A stretch of DNA of 40,013 nt from QHBQ01 sp038230695 (GTDB lineage: Bacteria > Chloroflexota > Chloroflexia > QHBQ01), in the NCBI GenBank assembly GCA_038230695.1, contig JBBRMT010000011.1, positions 1 through 40,013 on the forward strand, in the 5' to 3' direction. The translations under genes and the position numbers were made by a program. Below, piece by piece: positions 22,463-30,333 of this stretch; position 1 is the stretch's first letter; the number at the start of each line of letters is the position of its first letter. The notes beneath the pieces were generated by a model that made no database searches, was not told the origin of the DNA, and worked only from the letters and a program-made list of their open reading frames with translations.

Positions 22463-22491
22463 ATTATAATTGTCGTGCTTGTGGCTGTCAA
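22463..22491 (-). promoter_or_regulatory. Consensus promoter of the YdcF-like gene
   Basis: On the minus strand TTGACA (22491-22486), 17 bases, TATAAT (22468-22463). Predicted start near 22456. Confidence 0.8.
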
Positions 22492-22626
22492 ATTATAACC
22501 GCGCATAATAAATCCCACATGGTGATAACGACCATGTGGGGCGCAGGTTTCATTGGAGGTTGATGCCAGCCATCCTTCAGCATTACTTCTATAATTAACT
22601 CGCAGCGCGGCGCAAAAATACGTTGC

Positions 22627-22668
22627 ACCAAACTCCCCCACCCAGCCTTCCCTTTGGGGAGGGGGATG
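22627..22668 (-). repeat. REP3 palindromic repeat
   Basis: AACTCCCCCACCCAGCCTTC + CCTTTGGGGAGGGGGA, the reverse orientation of 8548-8582. It follows the stop of the truncated GNAT gene directly. Confidence 0.8.
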
Positions 22669-22669
22669 T

Positions 22670-23235
22670 TTATCGCTGCGCCAGCAGCTTTTCCATATTC
22701 GCCTGGCTGCTGTATGGGGTGAAGCCAACGCTTTCGTAGAGAGGCAGCGCCTTGCGGTTCTCGCCCTCTACGCCAAGCTCGACCACGCTGACCCGCTGGC
22801 GCAGATAGTGAATACCCATCAGCAGCAGGGTGCGACCCAGGCTACGCCGTTGGTAGGTGGGGATTACCCCAAGGTCATGAATCCAGCCCACCTCGATGCC
22901 GCGCCGCGCAATCTCCGCTTCGCTAATGCCCGCCCAACAGTAGCCCACAACCTTGTCACCGTGGCAAGCGAAGAGGATGTCGCTGGGACGGAAGCCGGGC
23001 TGCTGCGTCCAGTAGACGCGCTCCTTCAGGGTTGCCGGATGATGCCAGTGGTGTTCAGCAAATGACTCGTTACTCACTTGCCACAGCGCTTCCTCATCGT
23101 GTCCCGGCACAAAGTTGCGGACGATGAAGCCGTCGGGTATCTGTGCCTGCGGCACCGTCACCTCAGCGGACAGCCGCATCTGCCAGCTATAGCGGTCAAT
23201 CACGAAGCCGCGCCGCTGCCAGAACGCGATGCCCC
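22670..23235 (-). pseudogene. Truncated two-domain GNAT acetyltransferase (C-terminal half)
   Basis: The preserved part begins at GIAFWQRRGFVIDRYSW, which matches the junction between the two GNAT domains in the neighbouring copies. It continues through the complete second domain (IPDGFIVRNFVPGHDEEALW, GWIHDLGVIPTYQRRSLGR, VELGVEGENRKALPLYESVG). Upstream the frame hits TAA at 23236-23238, just where MITE-like sequence begins. The first GNAT domain and start are gone. A GTG at 23203 could still start a 177-aa protein, but no ribosome site or promoter is visible. The MITE-like element probably caused or accompanied the truncation. Confidence 0.8.
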
Positions 23236-23239
23236 GCTT

Positions 23240-23525
23240 TGGGGCTTATCGTTACCCACAAATGGTGAAGGGCAGAAGTGGTGGGGGATAAGCCGCTGCT
23301 CGCCCAGTTACAGAGGGTTGGGAGCGTAGCTCCGATCCTTTAAGCGCAAACACGCTGGTCGAACGCGCTTGTGCGCCAATGTAGGCAATATTGCGGTGCA
23401 ATGAGGCAGCAGGGATGGGTTTCCCTATCCTAAGATGCTGGGGAAACCGCGTGCTGTATCCAGGCCGGGGTAGTGTGGCACGCAAGGGCTACGCCCCCAA
23501 CCCCCGGTAACTCGGCAAGTAGCGT
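23240..23525 (-). mobile_element. MITE-like element, copy B
   Basis: Arms at 23296-23333 (CTGCTCGCCCAGTTACAGAG and so on to GTAGCTCC) and 23486-23523 (GGGCTACGCCCCCAACCCCC and so on) are imperfect inverted repeats of about 38 bases. The flank GGGGGATAAGCCG and ACAAATGGTGAAGGGCAG is shared with copies A and C. No ORF is convincing. It sits at the broken 5' end of a GNAT gene. Confidence 0.7.
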
Positions 23526-23567
23526 GCTATCTTGCTACCTCGTACTATTGGACATTTTTATTTATGG

Positions 23568-24560
23568 TTAACGATGAGCCTTTGGGGAGGGGCGATCACA
23601 AGCTGGTGGTTCGATCTTCGCCACCCGCTTCATCATATTGATGCGGGCGTTGTCCTCGACGAAGCCGACGCTAGTGTAGAGCGGCAGGGCGGGTTCGTTC
23701 TTGCCCTCTACACCCAGTTCGACGATTGGCACGAAGCGGCGCAGCCAGCTTATGCCGGTCAGCAGCAGGGCGCGACCGATACCGTGCCGCCGGTATGGGG
23801 GCAGCACCCCCAGCATATGGATCCAGCCCACCTCGAAGCCGCGACGGGCGATCTCCTCCGCGCTGAAGGCTGCGTGGCAGAAGCCCGCTGGCTGGTCGCC
23901 CGCGAAGGCGAAGAAGAGGCCGTCAGGACGAAAGTCGTTCAGGTGGGTGACGTAGGTTATGGTCTCGATGGTAGAGGGCGTGCTGCCGTAGTGGTCGGCG
24001 AAACTGCCGTTGCGTATGTCGGTGAGGAGTTGCTCATCGCCAGGCTGGAAGGTGCGGATGGTAAAGCCAGCGGGCAACTCGGCTTCTGGCACGGCGGTCG
24101 CTGCATCAAGCCGCAGCCGCAGGAAGTAGCGCTCCGCCTCGTAGCCGCGCCGCTTGAGGAAGTCCAACAGCAAGGTGGCTTGCTGTTTGGGCGAAAAGTG
24201 CAACTCGGTGGGCTGCTTGGGCAACACCAGCCGCTCGAACTCGGCGTACAAAGCACGGCCCACCCCCTGGTTGCGGTAATCGGGATGCGTCAGCAACTCA
24301 CCCCAGGCCATATCACTGCCCTCGTCCTTGTCGCACTCCAGGTAGCCAATCAGCTTGCCTGCACTGCCGTCAAGGTTGACAAGCTGGGCAAGAGTGTATA
24401 TCCCCCGGTTATCGGGCCAGCGGTAATCCTGCTCCATCTCGGCCAGGGTGCGGGCGTTCTCCATCGGCTCGCTAGCGTCCACCTCGTTGATGAAACCCAC
24501 CAACGCAGGCAAATCGGCCTCGCACATCTGGCGGATGATGTACTTCAATTCATCACTCAT
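23568..24560 (-). CDS. Two-domain GNAT acetyltransferase, array copy 2
   Basis: About 330 aa with two GNAT folds. The first acetyl-CoA loop is HPDYRNQGVGRALY, the second LPPYRRHGIGRALLLTG. Each is followed by the ExxVEGKNEPALPLY-type C-terminal motif or its counterpart. The architecture resembles mycothiol synthase. Substrates are unknown. The ATG at 24560 overlaps the preceding GNAT gene; a GTG three bases earlier is equally possible. The last residues (CDRPSPKAHR) are encoded by half a REP3 repeat, so the native C-terminus has been replaced. Confidence 0.85.
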   Translation of the reverse strand: MSDELKYIIRQMCEADLPALVGFINEVDASEPMENARTLAEMEQDYRWPDNRGIYTLAQLVNLDGSAGKLIGYLECDKDEGSDMAWGELLTHPDYRNQGVGRALYAEFERLVLPKQPTELHFSPKQQATLLLDFLKRRGYEAERYFLRLRLDAATAVPEAELPAGFTIRTFQPGDEQLLTDIRNGSFADHYGSTPSTIETITYVTHLNDFRPDGLFFAFAGDQPAGFCHAAFSAEEIARRGFEVGWIHMLGVLPPYRRHGIGRALLLTGISWLRRFVPIVELGVEGKNEPALPLYTSVGFVEDNARINMMKRVAKIEPPACDRPSPKAHR

Positions 24561-25530
24561 CACTCAGCATTTTCCTCATGTTCACATTGCCCCTGTGCCG
24601 CACGAAGCCGACGCTCTCGTAGAGAGGCAGCGCCTTGGCGTTCTTACCCTCCACCCCTAGCTCGACGATCTGCATAGTCTGGTGTAGATGATGCACACCG
24701 AGCAGCAGCAGGGCGCGCCCCAGGCCGAGACGTTGGTAGGCAGGCACCACCCCCAGGGTGTTGATCCAGCCAACCTCCTCGCCTCGCGCTGCGTTTGCAT
24801 CAGGATCAATCGTGGTCCAGCAAAGCCCCGCCACCTCGCCATTAGCGGCAAAGGCCAGGAACAGACCATCTGGATCGAACTCGGAGATATTGGTGATGGC
24901 GATTATCTCATCGAGGGTACGCTGCACGCTGCCGAAATGCTCGGCAAAGCTGCCGTTGCGGGCCTCCATGAATGCCTGCTCGTCCTGCCCCCGCACGAAG
25001 GTGCGTACCGTGAAGCCGGGTGGCAGTTGTGCTTGCTCGGTAACGGGCGTGTCAGCAGCCAGCCGCATGTCCCAGAAGTAACGCTCCGGCTCATGCCCGC
25101 GTCGCTTTAGGAAGTCAATCATCAAGGTGTGTTTCTCGCTGGGGCCGAGGCGCAATTCGCCTGCGCCGCGTTGCCGCGCATCGGCCAGCGCCAGATCGTA
25201 GAAGGTGCGACCCAGCCCCAGCAGGCGATAGTCGGGGTGGATAAATATATCCGCCCAGGCGTAATCGCTGCGCTCATCCTTCTCCACCACCAGCTCGCCT
25301 ACCAGCTTGCCCGCACTGCCGTCGGGGTTGGCGGCGAAAGCCAGGGTAATGACCGCACCATTGCTGAACGGGCCATTCAGCCAATCGGTATACTCCGTGG
25401 CGGTGTGATGTTCACCGACTGGCTCCCGCGCCTCTACCTCTTGATGCAAAGCGACGGCCAGAGGGATGTCCGCCAAGGTGAATGGGCGCAGGATAAATGG
25501 AATAGTAATTGGTTCGATTGTCGCAGTCAT
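24553..25530 (-). CDS. Two-domain GNAT acetyltransferase, array copy 3
   Basis: A 325-aa paralogue of 23568-24560 and 25530-26543. The acetyl-CoA loops are HPDYRLLGLGRTFYDL in the first domain and VPAYQRLGLGRALLLLG in the second. RTFVRGQDEQAFMEARNGSF starts the second domain, and VELGVEGKNAKALPLYESVG ends it. The ATG overlaps the stop of the upstream gene by one base (TAATG). The next GNAT gene starts inside its 3' end, so three GNATs are translated from one message. Confidence 0.88.
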   Translation of the reverse strand: MTATIEPITIPFILRPFTLADIPLAVALHQEVEAREPVGEHHTATEYTDWLNGPFSNGAVITLAFAANPDGSAGKLVGELVVEKDERSDYAWADIFIHPDYRLLGLGRTFYDLALADARQRGAGELRLGPSEKHTLMIDFLKRRGHEPERYFWDMRLAADTPVTEQAQLPPGFTVRTFVRGQDEQAFMEARNGSFAEHFGSVQRTLDEIIAITNISEFDPDGLFLAFAANGEVAGLCWTTIDPDANAARGEEVGWINTLGVVPAYQRLGLGRALLLLGVHHLHQTMQIVELGVEGKNAKALPLYESVGFVRHRGNVNMRKMLSDE

Positions 25531-26543
25531 TACTTTTCTCCTTCTTGTTTTATTGGTTTGACCAGGTTGGCCCAGGCTTTCTGTTGATAGAAGCCGACAC
25601 TTTCGTAGAGGTTGAGGGCGGCGCTGTTTTTGCCCTCCATGCCCAGTTCCACTACCTGCACGCTCTGGCGCAAATGCTGTACGCCGATGAGCAGCAGGGC
25701 GCGGCCCAGCCCCACCCCGCGATGCCCCGGCACCGTGCCGAGGTGGTGAATCCAGCCCACGCTCATCTTGCGCTGGGCCATCTCCTCCGCGCTGGTCGAG
25801 GCCCAGCAGTAACCGGCGATTTCGCCATCCTTGAAGGCGAAGAACAATCCCGCAGGCTGGAAGTTCTCCTGCTGGGTGACGTAGGTAGCTGTCTCCAGAT
25901 TGTAGGGGATGCTGCCAAAATGTTCAGCAAAGGTGGTATTACGCACGCGCATGAGCAGTTCTTCATCCTGCCCCGGCACGAAGGTACGCACGGTATAGCC
26001 TTCAGGCAACTGCGGCGCTGCTATCGGTTGGTCGGCGGGCAGGCGCATCCGCCAGAAGTAGCGGTCGAATGAAAAGCCGCGTCGCTGCAAGAAGTCCAGC
26101 TTTAGCTTGTATAGCGGCGAACTATCGCTGTACAGGGTGGCGACATCCTCCGCCCCCACCATCTGCTCGACGATGTTGTAGAGCCGCGTGCCGAGGCCGT
26201 GATTGCGGTAGTCACGGTGGACGAAGAAGCCGCCCCAGGCGCTATCCTCGCCAGGGTGACGCTCGAACTCCATCTGGCCGATGATCTCAGCCTCGTCGCC
26301 ATTAGGGTTAAGCCGCCTCACTACCCACCACTTATTATCCTTGCTGCGCGGGTCGTTCCACCACTGTTGCATTTCCTTCAGCGTGGTCGGTTCATACTCA
26401 TCGCTGGTGGGTTCGCGTTGTTCGTTGCCGTTATAGAACGCGGCCAGGTCGGACAGATCGCGCTCCTCGGTGCGGCGGATTGTATAGCTGAAGTCGGGGG
26501 TGTCCACCTGTTGCGCGTCAATCATTGTTAGCGTGTCAATCAC
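25530..26543 (-). CDS. Two-domain GNAT acetyltransferase, array copy 4
   Basis: A 337-aa two-domain GNAT. The acetyl-CoA loops are HRDYRNHGLGTRLY and VPGHRGVGLGRALLLIG. The linker LDFLQRRGFSFDRYFWRMRL is the same junction seen in the other copies. I start it at a GTG at 26543 preceded by AAAGGAGG; an upstream in-frame start at 26585 lacks a site. It is the first gene of the three-GNAT operon. A modest promoter (GTGACA-17-CATTAT) at 26659-26631 has a CGAACG/CGTTCG inverted repeat across -35. Confidence 0.85.
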   Translation of the reverse strand: MIDTLTMIDAQQVDTPDFSYTIRRTEERDLSDLAAFYNGNEQREPTSDEYEPTTLKEMQQWWNDPRSKDNKWWVVRRLNPNGDEAEIIGQMEFERHPGEDSAWGGFFVHRDYRNHGLGTRLYNIVEQMVGAEDVATLYSDSSPLYKLKLDFLQRRGFSFDRYFWRMRLPADQPIAAPQLPEGYTVRTFVPGQDEELLMRVRNTTFAEHFGSIPYNLETATYVTQQENFQPAGLFFAFKDGEIAGYCWASTSAEEMAQRKMSVGWIHHLGTVPGHRGVGLGRALLLIGVQHLRQSVQVVELGMEGKNSAALNLYESVGFYQQKAWANLVKPIKQEGEK

Positions 26544-26775
26544 GATCAATCCTCCTTTTCTGAATGTTGCTGCCCGCTGCGGCAAGGTGAGTTGTGCGGG
26601 CAGGCAGGTGGATGGTTAGCTCTTATGGCAATAATGGTAGAGACGAACGCGGTTGTCACGTTCGGGGCAGGTTTGCTTCAGGATTTTGGGTTGCGCTATC
26701 ATTATGTGCTATTTTCCACGAAAACGGTGGTGGGTGCGTCCGTCTATAAGGGTATCTTGGGTTGCGACTTTTGAA

Positions 26776-27642
26776 CTACAACACGCCCGCAGGCGGTTGG
26801 TCGAAGGGTTGGCGCACCGATAGGAAACGTCGTCGCGCTGCGCTGGTATCCACCTCCGGCATATGCCATTCAATCAGGTCGTAGACCTCCAGCGCCAGTT
26901 GCTGCATCTGCTCTATGCCCGTCTGTGGCGCGATGCGAAACACCTCCGTCAGCCGCGCCGCCAGGTTGGGTGGGGCAATCCGCATCTCCGCAATTGTGCG
27001 TCCCATCCACTTGAAGCCGGGATGGTAGATGCGGTTTAGGCCCATCAGCATTGCTAGCGTCTGCTTCGCGGCGTTAGCGAACGCTTGATAGACGAGGGGC
27101 AAATCGCCGCGCTCGACCAGCATCGCCACCCACCACCACGGGTCAATCCCCAGGTTCGCCGCCACCATCGCTATCGCCAGCCGATCAGGGTAACGACGCG
27201 CCTTCGCCTGCCAGCCTTCGATCAGCGGCGCATTGTAGAGTGGTATACCGTGCAGCACGGCGGATATAGTTTTTTGCTTGTACTCGGTAGGTTCGCACCT
27301 GTCCACTACATCGTCCAGGGTGCGGTTCATCCGTTCCACGGTCATGTTCCGCATATCCATCTTGACCCCGCTCAGTCCCCACTCCTCCATCCATTCTTCT
27401 TCCTGCTCGTTGTAGGGATCGAGTTCCCACAGCACGCCACCGGCGGGCGCGATATGGGCGGTGCGCTCCGCATCAGTAGGCGGCGCAGCCCAGAATATAC
27501 CAATCTCAATATCGGAGTAGCGGTCGGCGCAACCCCGCGAGGCCTAGCCGCCCAGCATCACCGCCTGCACATGGGGGTTGGCGGCGATAATCGGCGCAAC
27601 CTTGCGAGCAAGCTCCAGCCGCCACTTGCTCGCTTCGTTCAC
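26776..27642 (-). pseudogene. DUF4037-type nucleotidyltransferase with amber codon in the active-site motif
   Basis: A continuous frame from GTG 27642 (coupled by GTGA to the GNAT upstream) to 26776, broken only by TAG at 27546-27544. The stop lies in VMLGG-*-ASRGCADRYSDIEI, the nucleotidyltransferase signature GGSxSRG...D.SD.E. It replaces the conserved Ser. Downstream WELDPYNEQEEEWMEEWG and the helical DUF4037-like C-terminus are intact; ATG 27435 could start a 219-aa remnant lacking the catalytic motif. The family resembles aminoglycoside- or tRNA-type nucleotidyltransferases. A single C-to-A change from TCG explains the stop. Confidence 0.8.
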
Positions 27643-28109
27643 TCTTTCGCATCCTTCAGTGGCATCTTCAGCCCAAGGTGGTGGGTGTGCAAGCCCAGGC
27701 TCTGCCAGAAGGCGAGGCCACGCTGGTTATCGGGTAGCACATTTAGTTCGACATTATCTGCGCCTTCGGCCTGCATTTTAGCGAAGGCGGCGCGGGCCAA
27801 TTCCTGACCCCAGCCCTGCCGTCGCGCCTCTGGCACGATGAAGAAATCCATCAATATGCCAAACTTGTTACTTGAACCAGGGTAGTTCTCGTACACCACG
27901 AACATAGTGGAACCGACGAGTCGTTCATCATCGTAGGCAAACCAGATGTAGCGCAGACCTTGCAGCCCCAGATCGAACTGGCTACGCAACCAGGGCATCA
28001 TGTCATCAGTGTCGCCAGGCTCAGTGGGTAGCTCGTCAATGTAGGCTGGGTAGATCTGCGCGAAGGTCGGCCAGTCGCTCTCGGTAACTGGTCGGATAGT
28101 CAGGCTCAT
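27639..28109 (-). CDS. Single-domain GNAT acetyltransferase
   Basis: A 156-aa GNAT. SLTIRPVTESDWPTFAQIYP opens the fold. The acetyl-CoA loop is VPEARRQGWGQELARAAF, and NVELNVLPDNQRGLAFWQSL is the C-terminal strand-helix motif. It differs from the two-domain copies and may acetylate a small amine or protein N-terminus. It starts 17 bases after the two-domain GNAT at 28127 and its TGA overlaps the GTG of the nucleotidyltransferase. Confidence 0.9.
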   Translation of the reverse strand: MSLTIRPVTESDWPTFAQIYPAYIDELPTEPGDTDDMMPWLRSQFDLGLQGLRYIWFAYDDERLVGSTMFVVYENYPGSSNKFGILMDFFIVPEARRQGWGQELARAAFAKMQAEGADNVELNVLPDNQRGLAFWQSLGLHTHHLGLKMPLKDAKE

Positions 28110-28126
28110 GGTTACTCCCTCTGTGG

Positions 28127-29092
28127 CTAATCCAGTTTCTTCAACATGACAAAGCGGCTGTCGTGCTGCTCAAAGCCGACGCTGGTGTAGAGAGGCAATG
28201 CTTTCTCATTCTTGCCCTCCACCCCCAGCTTGATGTTGCTGACCCGCTGGCGTAGCCAGTTTACGCCGGTAAGCAGCAGCGCACGCCCCACCCCACCACG
28301 ACGATAGGCGGGCATCACCGCCAGATCCTCGATCCAGCCCTCGCTCTCGGCGTTGGGATGTACGATTGCCGTGCAGATACCCGCAGGCTCGGTCCCGGCG
28401 AAGGCGAAGAATATGCCATCGGCGTTGAAGCCAGGCTGCTCGATGATGTACAGAACCTGATCGAACGAGACCTCGTCGAAGGCGAAGTGGTCGGCAAAAG
28501 GGGCGTTGAGCAGGTATTGATACAGTTTCTCATCCTGCCCCGCTACGAAGGTGCGGATTGTGATGCTCTCCGGCAATTGCGCCGCGAGTATCGGATGCTG
28601 GGCGGGCAGCAGCATCTCCCAGCTATAGCGGTCGAACTCGAAGCCGCGCCTCTCCAGAAACTCGCGCAACAGGGTGTGGCTCTGATTGCCCTCGATCAGC
28701 AGGGTTTTCGCTCTCCACATTCGCGCCTGCTGCTCCACCAGATCGTAGAGGGCGCGACCCACCCCGCGATTGCGATAATCGGGATGCACCTCGACTGCGC
28801 CAAAGCTAAATCCCCCATCGGTGGGCGGGCGCACGCCAGCGCGGCCAATCATCGCGCCCTCGTTGCCGTCGGGGTTGACCAGGTTGGCCTGCCAGCGGAC
28901 GTATTCCAGCGAAGACGGGCTGCTGAACCACTCCGTGTAATCAGCCAGGCTGGTGCTGTAGCTCTCGACGGTTGGCTCCCGCGCCGCTAGCTCGACTACG
29001 AACGCGGCCAGCGCCCCAGACTCATCAGGGCGGGTAGGACGAATGTGGTAACTGATTTGTTCGCTGGTTGGGCTATTAACTGTTAGGCTCAT
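28127..29092 (-). CDS. Two-domain GNAT acetyltransferase, array copy 5
   Basis: A 321-aa two-domain GNAT. The first acetyl-CoA loop is HPDYRNRGVGRALYDL and the second MPAYRRGGVGRALLLTG. The linker LREFLERRGFEFDRYSWEML and the end IKLGVEGKNEKALPLYTSVG match its paralogues. AAGGAGC precedes the ATG. It begins a second GNAT operon (28127, 27639, nucleotidyltransferase). A REP2 palindrome lies just upstream at 29107-29135. Confidence 0.9.
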   Translation of the reverse strand: MSLTVNSPTSEQISYHIRPTRPDESGALAAFVVELAAREPTVESYSTSLADYTEWFSSPSSLEYVRWQANLVNPDGNEGAMIGRAGVRPPTDGGFSFGAVEVHPDYRNRGVGRALYDLVEQQARMWRAKTLLIEGNQSHTLLREFLERRGFEFDRYSWEMLLPAQHPILAAQLPESITIRTFVAGQDEKLYQYLLNAPFADHFAFDEVSFDQVLYIIEQPGFNADGIFFAFAGTEPAGICTAIVHPNAESEGWIEDLAVMPAYRRGGVGRALLLTGVNWLRQRVSNIKLGVEGKNEKALPLYTSVGFEQHDSRFVMLKKLD

Positions 29093-29106
29093 GATGCTCC
29101 TTAATC

Positions 29107-29135
29107 AACTGGGCGAACCGTTGTTCGCCCCTACG
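29107..29135 (-). repeat. REP2 palindrome
   Basis: CTGGGCGAACCGTTGTTCGC + CCCTACGA, in the leader of the GNAT gene ending at 29092. Confidence 0.8.
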
Positions 29136-29149
29136 AATTATGATAAACC

Positions 29150-29420
29150 TCACCCCACGAGCGGTGAAGGGCAGTAGCGGTGGGGGATACGCCGCTGCTC
29201 GCCAAGCTACTGCGGGCTGGGAGGTGCGCTTCTCAGCGGTCAAGCGCATAACTGCTTATCGAAAGCTCTAATGAGCCAATGTATATAATGTTTGCGGCGC
29301 AACGTTGCGGCATCGGACGGTTTCCTTGCCCTTGATGCCGCGCAACTGGATTGGTGTATCCACGCATGAGGGGCTTTGCAACTTAGGGCTACGCCCCCAA
29401 CCCCCGGAACTTGGAGGCGC
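29150..29420 (-). mobile_element. MITE-like element, copy C
   Basis: Same orientation as 23240-23525. It shares GAAGGGCAG, GGTGGGGGATA, GCCGCTGCTCGCC, a middle with GAGCCAATGTATATAAT, and GGGCTACGCCCCCAACCCCC + GGAACTTGG. It is more diverged in the middle. No gene is convincing in 29093-29520. A partial REP3 (29461-29492) follows. Confidence 0.65.
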
Positions 29421-29520
29421 TCCTCGTGACGATTAGCGTTGGTGCGCCTCACAATTTCAACTCACCCAGCCTCCCCCTTTGGGGGGGTTGCCCCTCAGCA
29501 CTCAGCACTCAGCACTGGTT

Positions 29521-29730
29521 CTATCCCAGCTTGGCGCGGAGGAAGGCGGCTTCGCGCACGCTGCTGCCATGCTGCTCGGCCCGCTGCTGGCGTTGGGCCT
29601 TCTCCAGCGGGTCGGTGGGCTGTGGTTGCGGCTCCGCGCTGATCGGGCGCATCCCCACCTCCAGCTTCAGCCGAATGTAGAACTTGCGTTTGGGCGCGAT
29701 ACTACGGTCGCGCTCCAGGGTTGCTTGCAT
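29521..29730 (-). CDS. Small protein, paralogue of 19378-19596
   Basis: A 69-aa protein, MQATLERDRSIAPKRKFYIR and then L-K-L-E-V-G-M-R-P-I-S. The first half looks like beta strands, the second is a Gln/Arg/Glu-rich helix (LEKAQRQQRAEQHGSSVREA) ending in LRAKLG. It aligns along its length with the 72-aa protein in the DUF2089 operon. AGGAGCGAG precedes the ATG at 29730. No known family recognised. It is about 10 kb from its paralogue and has no DUF4097 neighbour. Confidence 0.75.
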   Translation of the reverse strand: MQATLERDRSIAPKRKFYIRLKLEVGMRPISAEPQPQPTDPLEKAQRQQRAEQHGSSVREAAFLRAKLG

Positions 29731-29859
29731 TGTCTCGCTCCTGTTCGTGTTGTTGACTGCGGGTTGGCTACGTTCGACCTGACTACGTTCGATCTGTCTA
29801 CCTTCGATCACGATTGCCACCCTTTCTTTCCCTACCCTTACCCTCGATGTTTTGGGGAC

Positions 29860-29914
29860 AAATAAAACTCCGCGCGTGGCTGACGATTTTACGTACTGGG
29901 CCACTCACGGAGTT
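29860..29914 (-). terminator. Terminator after the 57-aa gene
   Basis: On the minus strand AACTCCGTGAGTGGC pairs with GCCACGCGCGGAGTT (one mismatch, one G-U), followed by TTTATTTG. The 29521-29730 gene beyond it then needs its own promoter or read-through. Confidence 0.75.
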
Positions 29915-29944
29915 CATCTTCGGGCTGAGGTTGGGGTTACGGTG

Positions 29945-30118
29945 TCAACACCGTTGCCGCCTGAAGATTGGCACAGTACGCCTATTCTGATCGCTAGCGA
30001 CCACCGCCGTGATGTACACGCCGCTGGCCCCGAACGGGGTCGCGGAAGCAGGCAGCCGGAACTGGCTACCGCTGGTTTCAGCGGCCAGTTGGCACACGAT
30101 GCTATCGTTCCATGCCAT
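29945..30118 (-). CDS. Small 57-aa protein under the shared 18-bp motif
   Basis: A 57-aa frame beginning MAWNDSIVCQLAAETSGSQF and ending TVPIFRRQRC, with GGCAGGTGAG before the ATG. The middle (SATPFGASGVYITAVVASDQ) looks like two beta strands. I recognise no family. Support comes from context: a promoter with the shared motif about 110 bases upstream, a ribosome site, and a strong terminator 31 bases after the stop. It could be a small regulatory or toxin-like protein; nothing seen decides. Confidence 0.55.
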   Translation of the reverse strand: MAWNDSIVCQLAAETSGSQFRLPASATPFGASGVYITAVVASDQNRRTVPIFRRQRC

Positions 30119-30228
30119 CTTCACTCACCTGCCTTCCGTGTAAGATTTGCTCTGTGTTGGCCCTGACATTCAGCCTGGGCCGGGACCGTTGCAAGATGAT
30201 TTGGCGGCAGTCCCTCTGCCGCGTCGCT

Positions 30229-30273
30229 ATTGTAGCACAACTGTCAAATCCTGAACATCAGTCTAAAGATGTA
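30229..30273 (-). promoter_or_regulatory. Promoter with shared 18-bp motif (site A)
   Basis: CATCAGTCTAAAGATGTA (30256-30273) lies 21 bases from minus-strand TACAAT (30234-30229). The predicted transcript opens with the hairpin GCGGCAG-AGGGA-CTGCCGC. Confidence 0.6.
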
Positions 30274-30333
30274 GATATGAGGGCTGATCGCTCCTACATC
30301 ACCAGGATTAGGCATAAAGAATGAGAACTACAC

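Noticed and set aside
23532..24677. 381-aa plus-strand frame
   Set aside because: Antisense shadow of the GNAT gene at 23568-24560; high GC suppresses stops.
26592..26774. 60-aa plus-strand frame between GNAT and nucleotidyltransferase
   Set aside because: No ribosome site, no recognisable features, and it lies over the minus-strand promoter region of the GNAT operon.
6557..27642. Genome-wide reassignment of TAG
   Set aside because: Several intact genes end normally at TAG (for example 9414 and 21625), so two internal TAG codons are better explained by mutation or error.
29240..29452. 70-aa minus-strand frame
   Set aside because: It lies in the MITE-like element C, is not conserved in copies A and B, and has no start signals.
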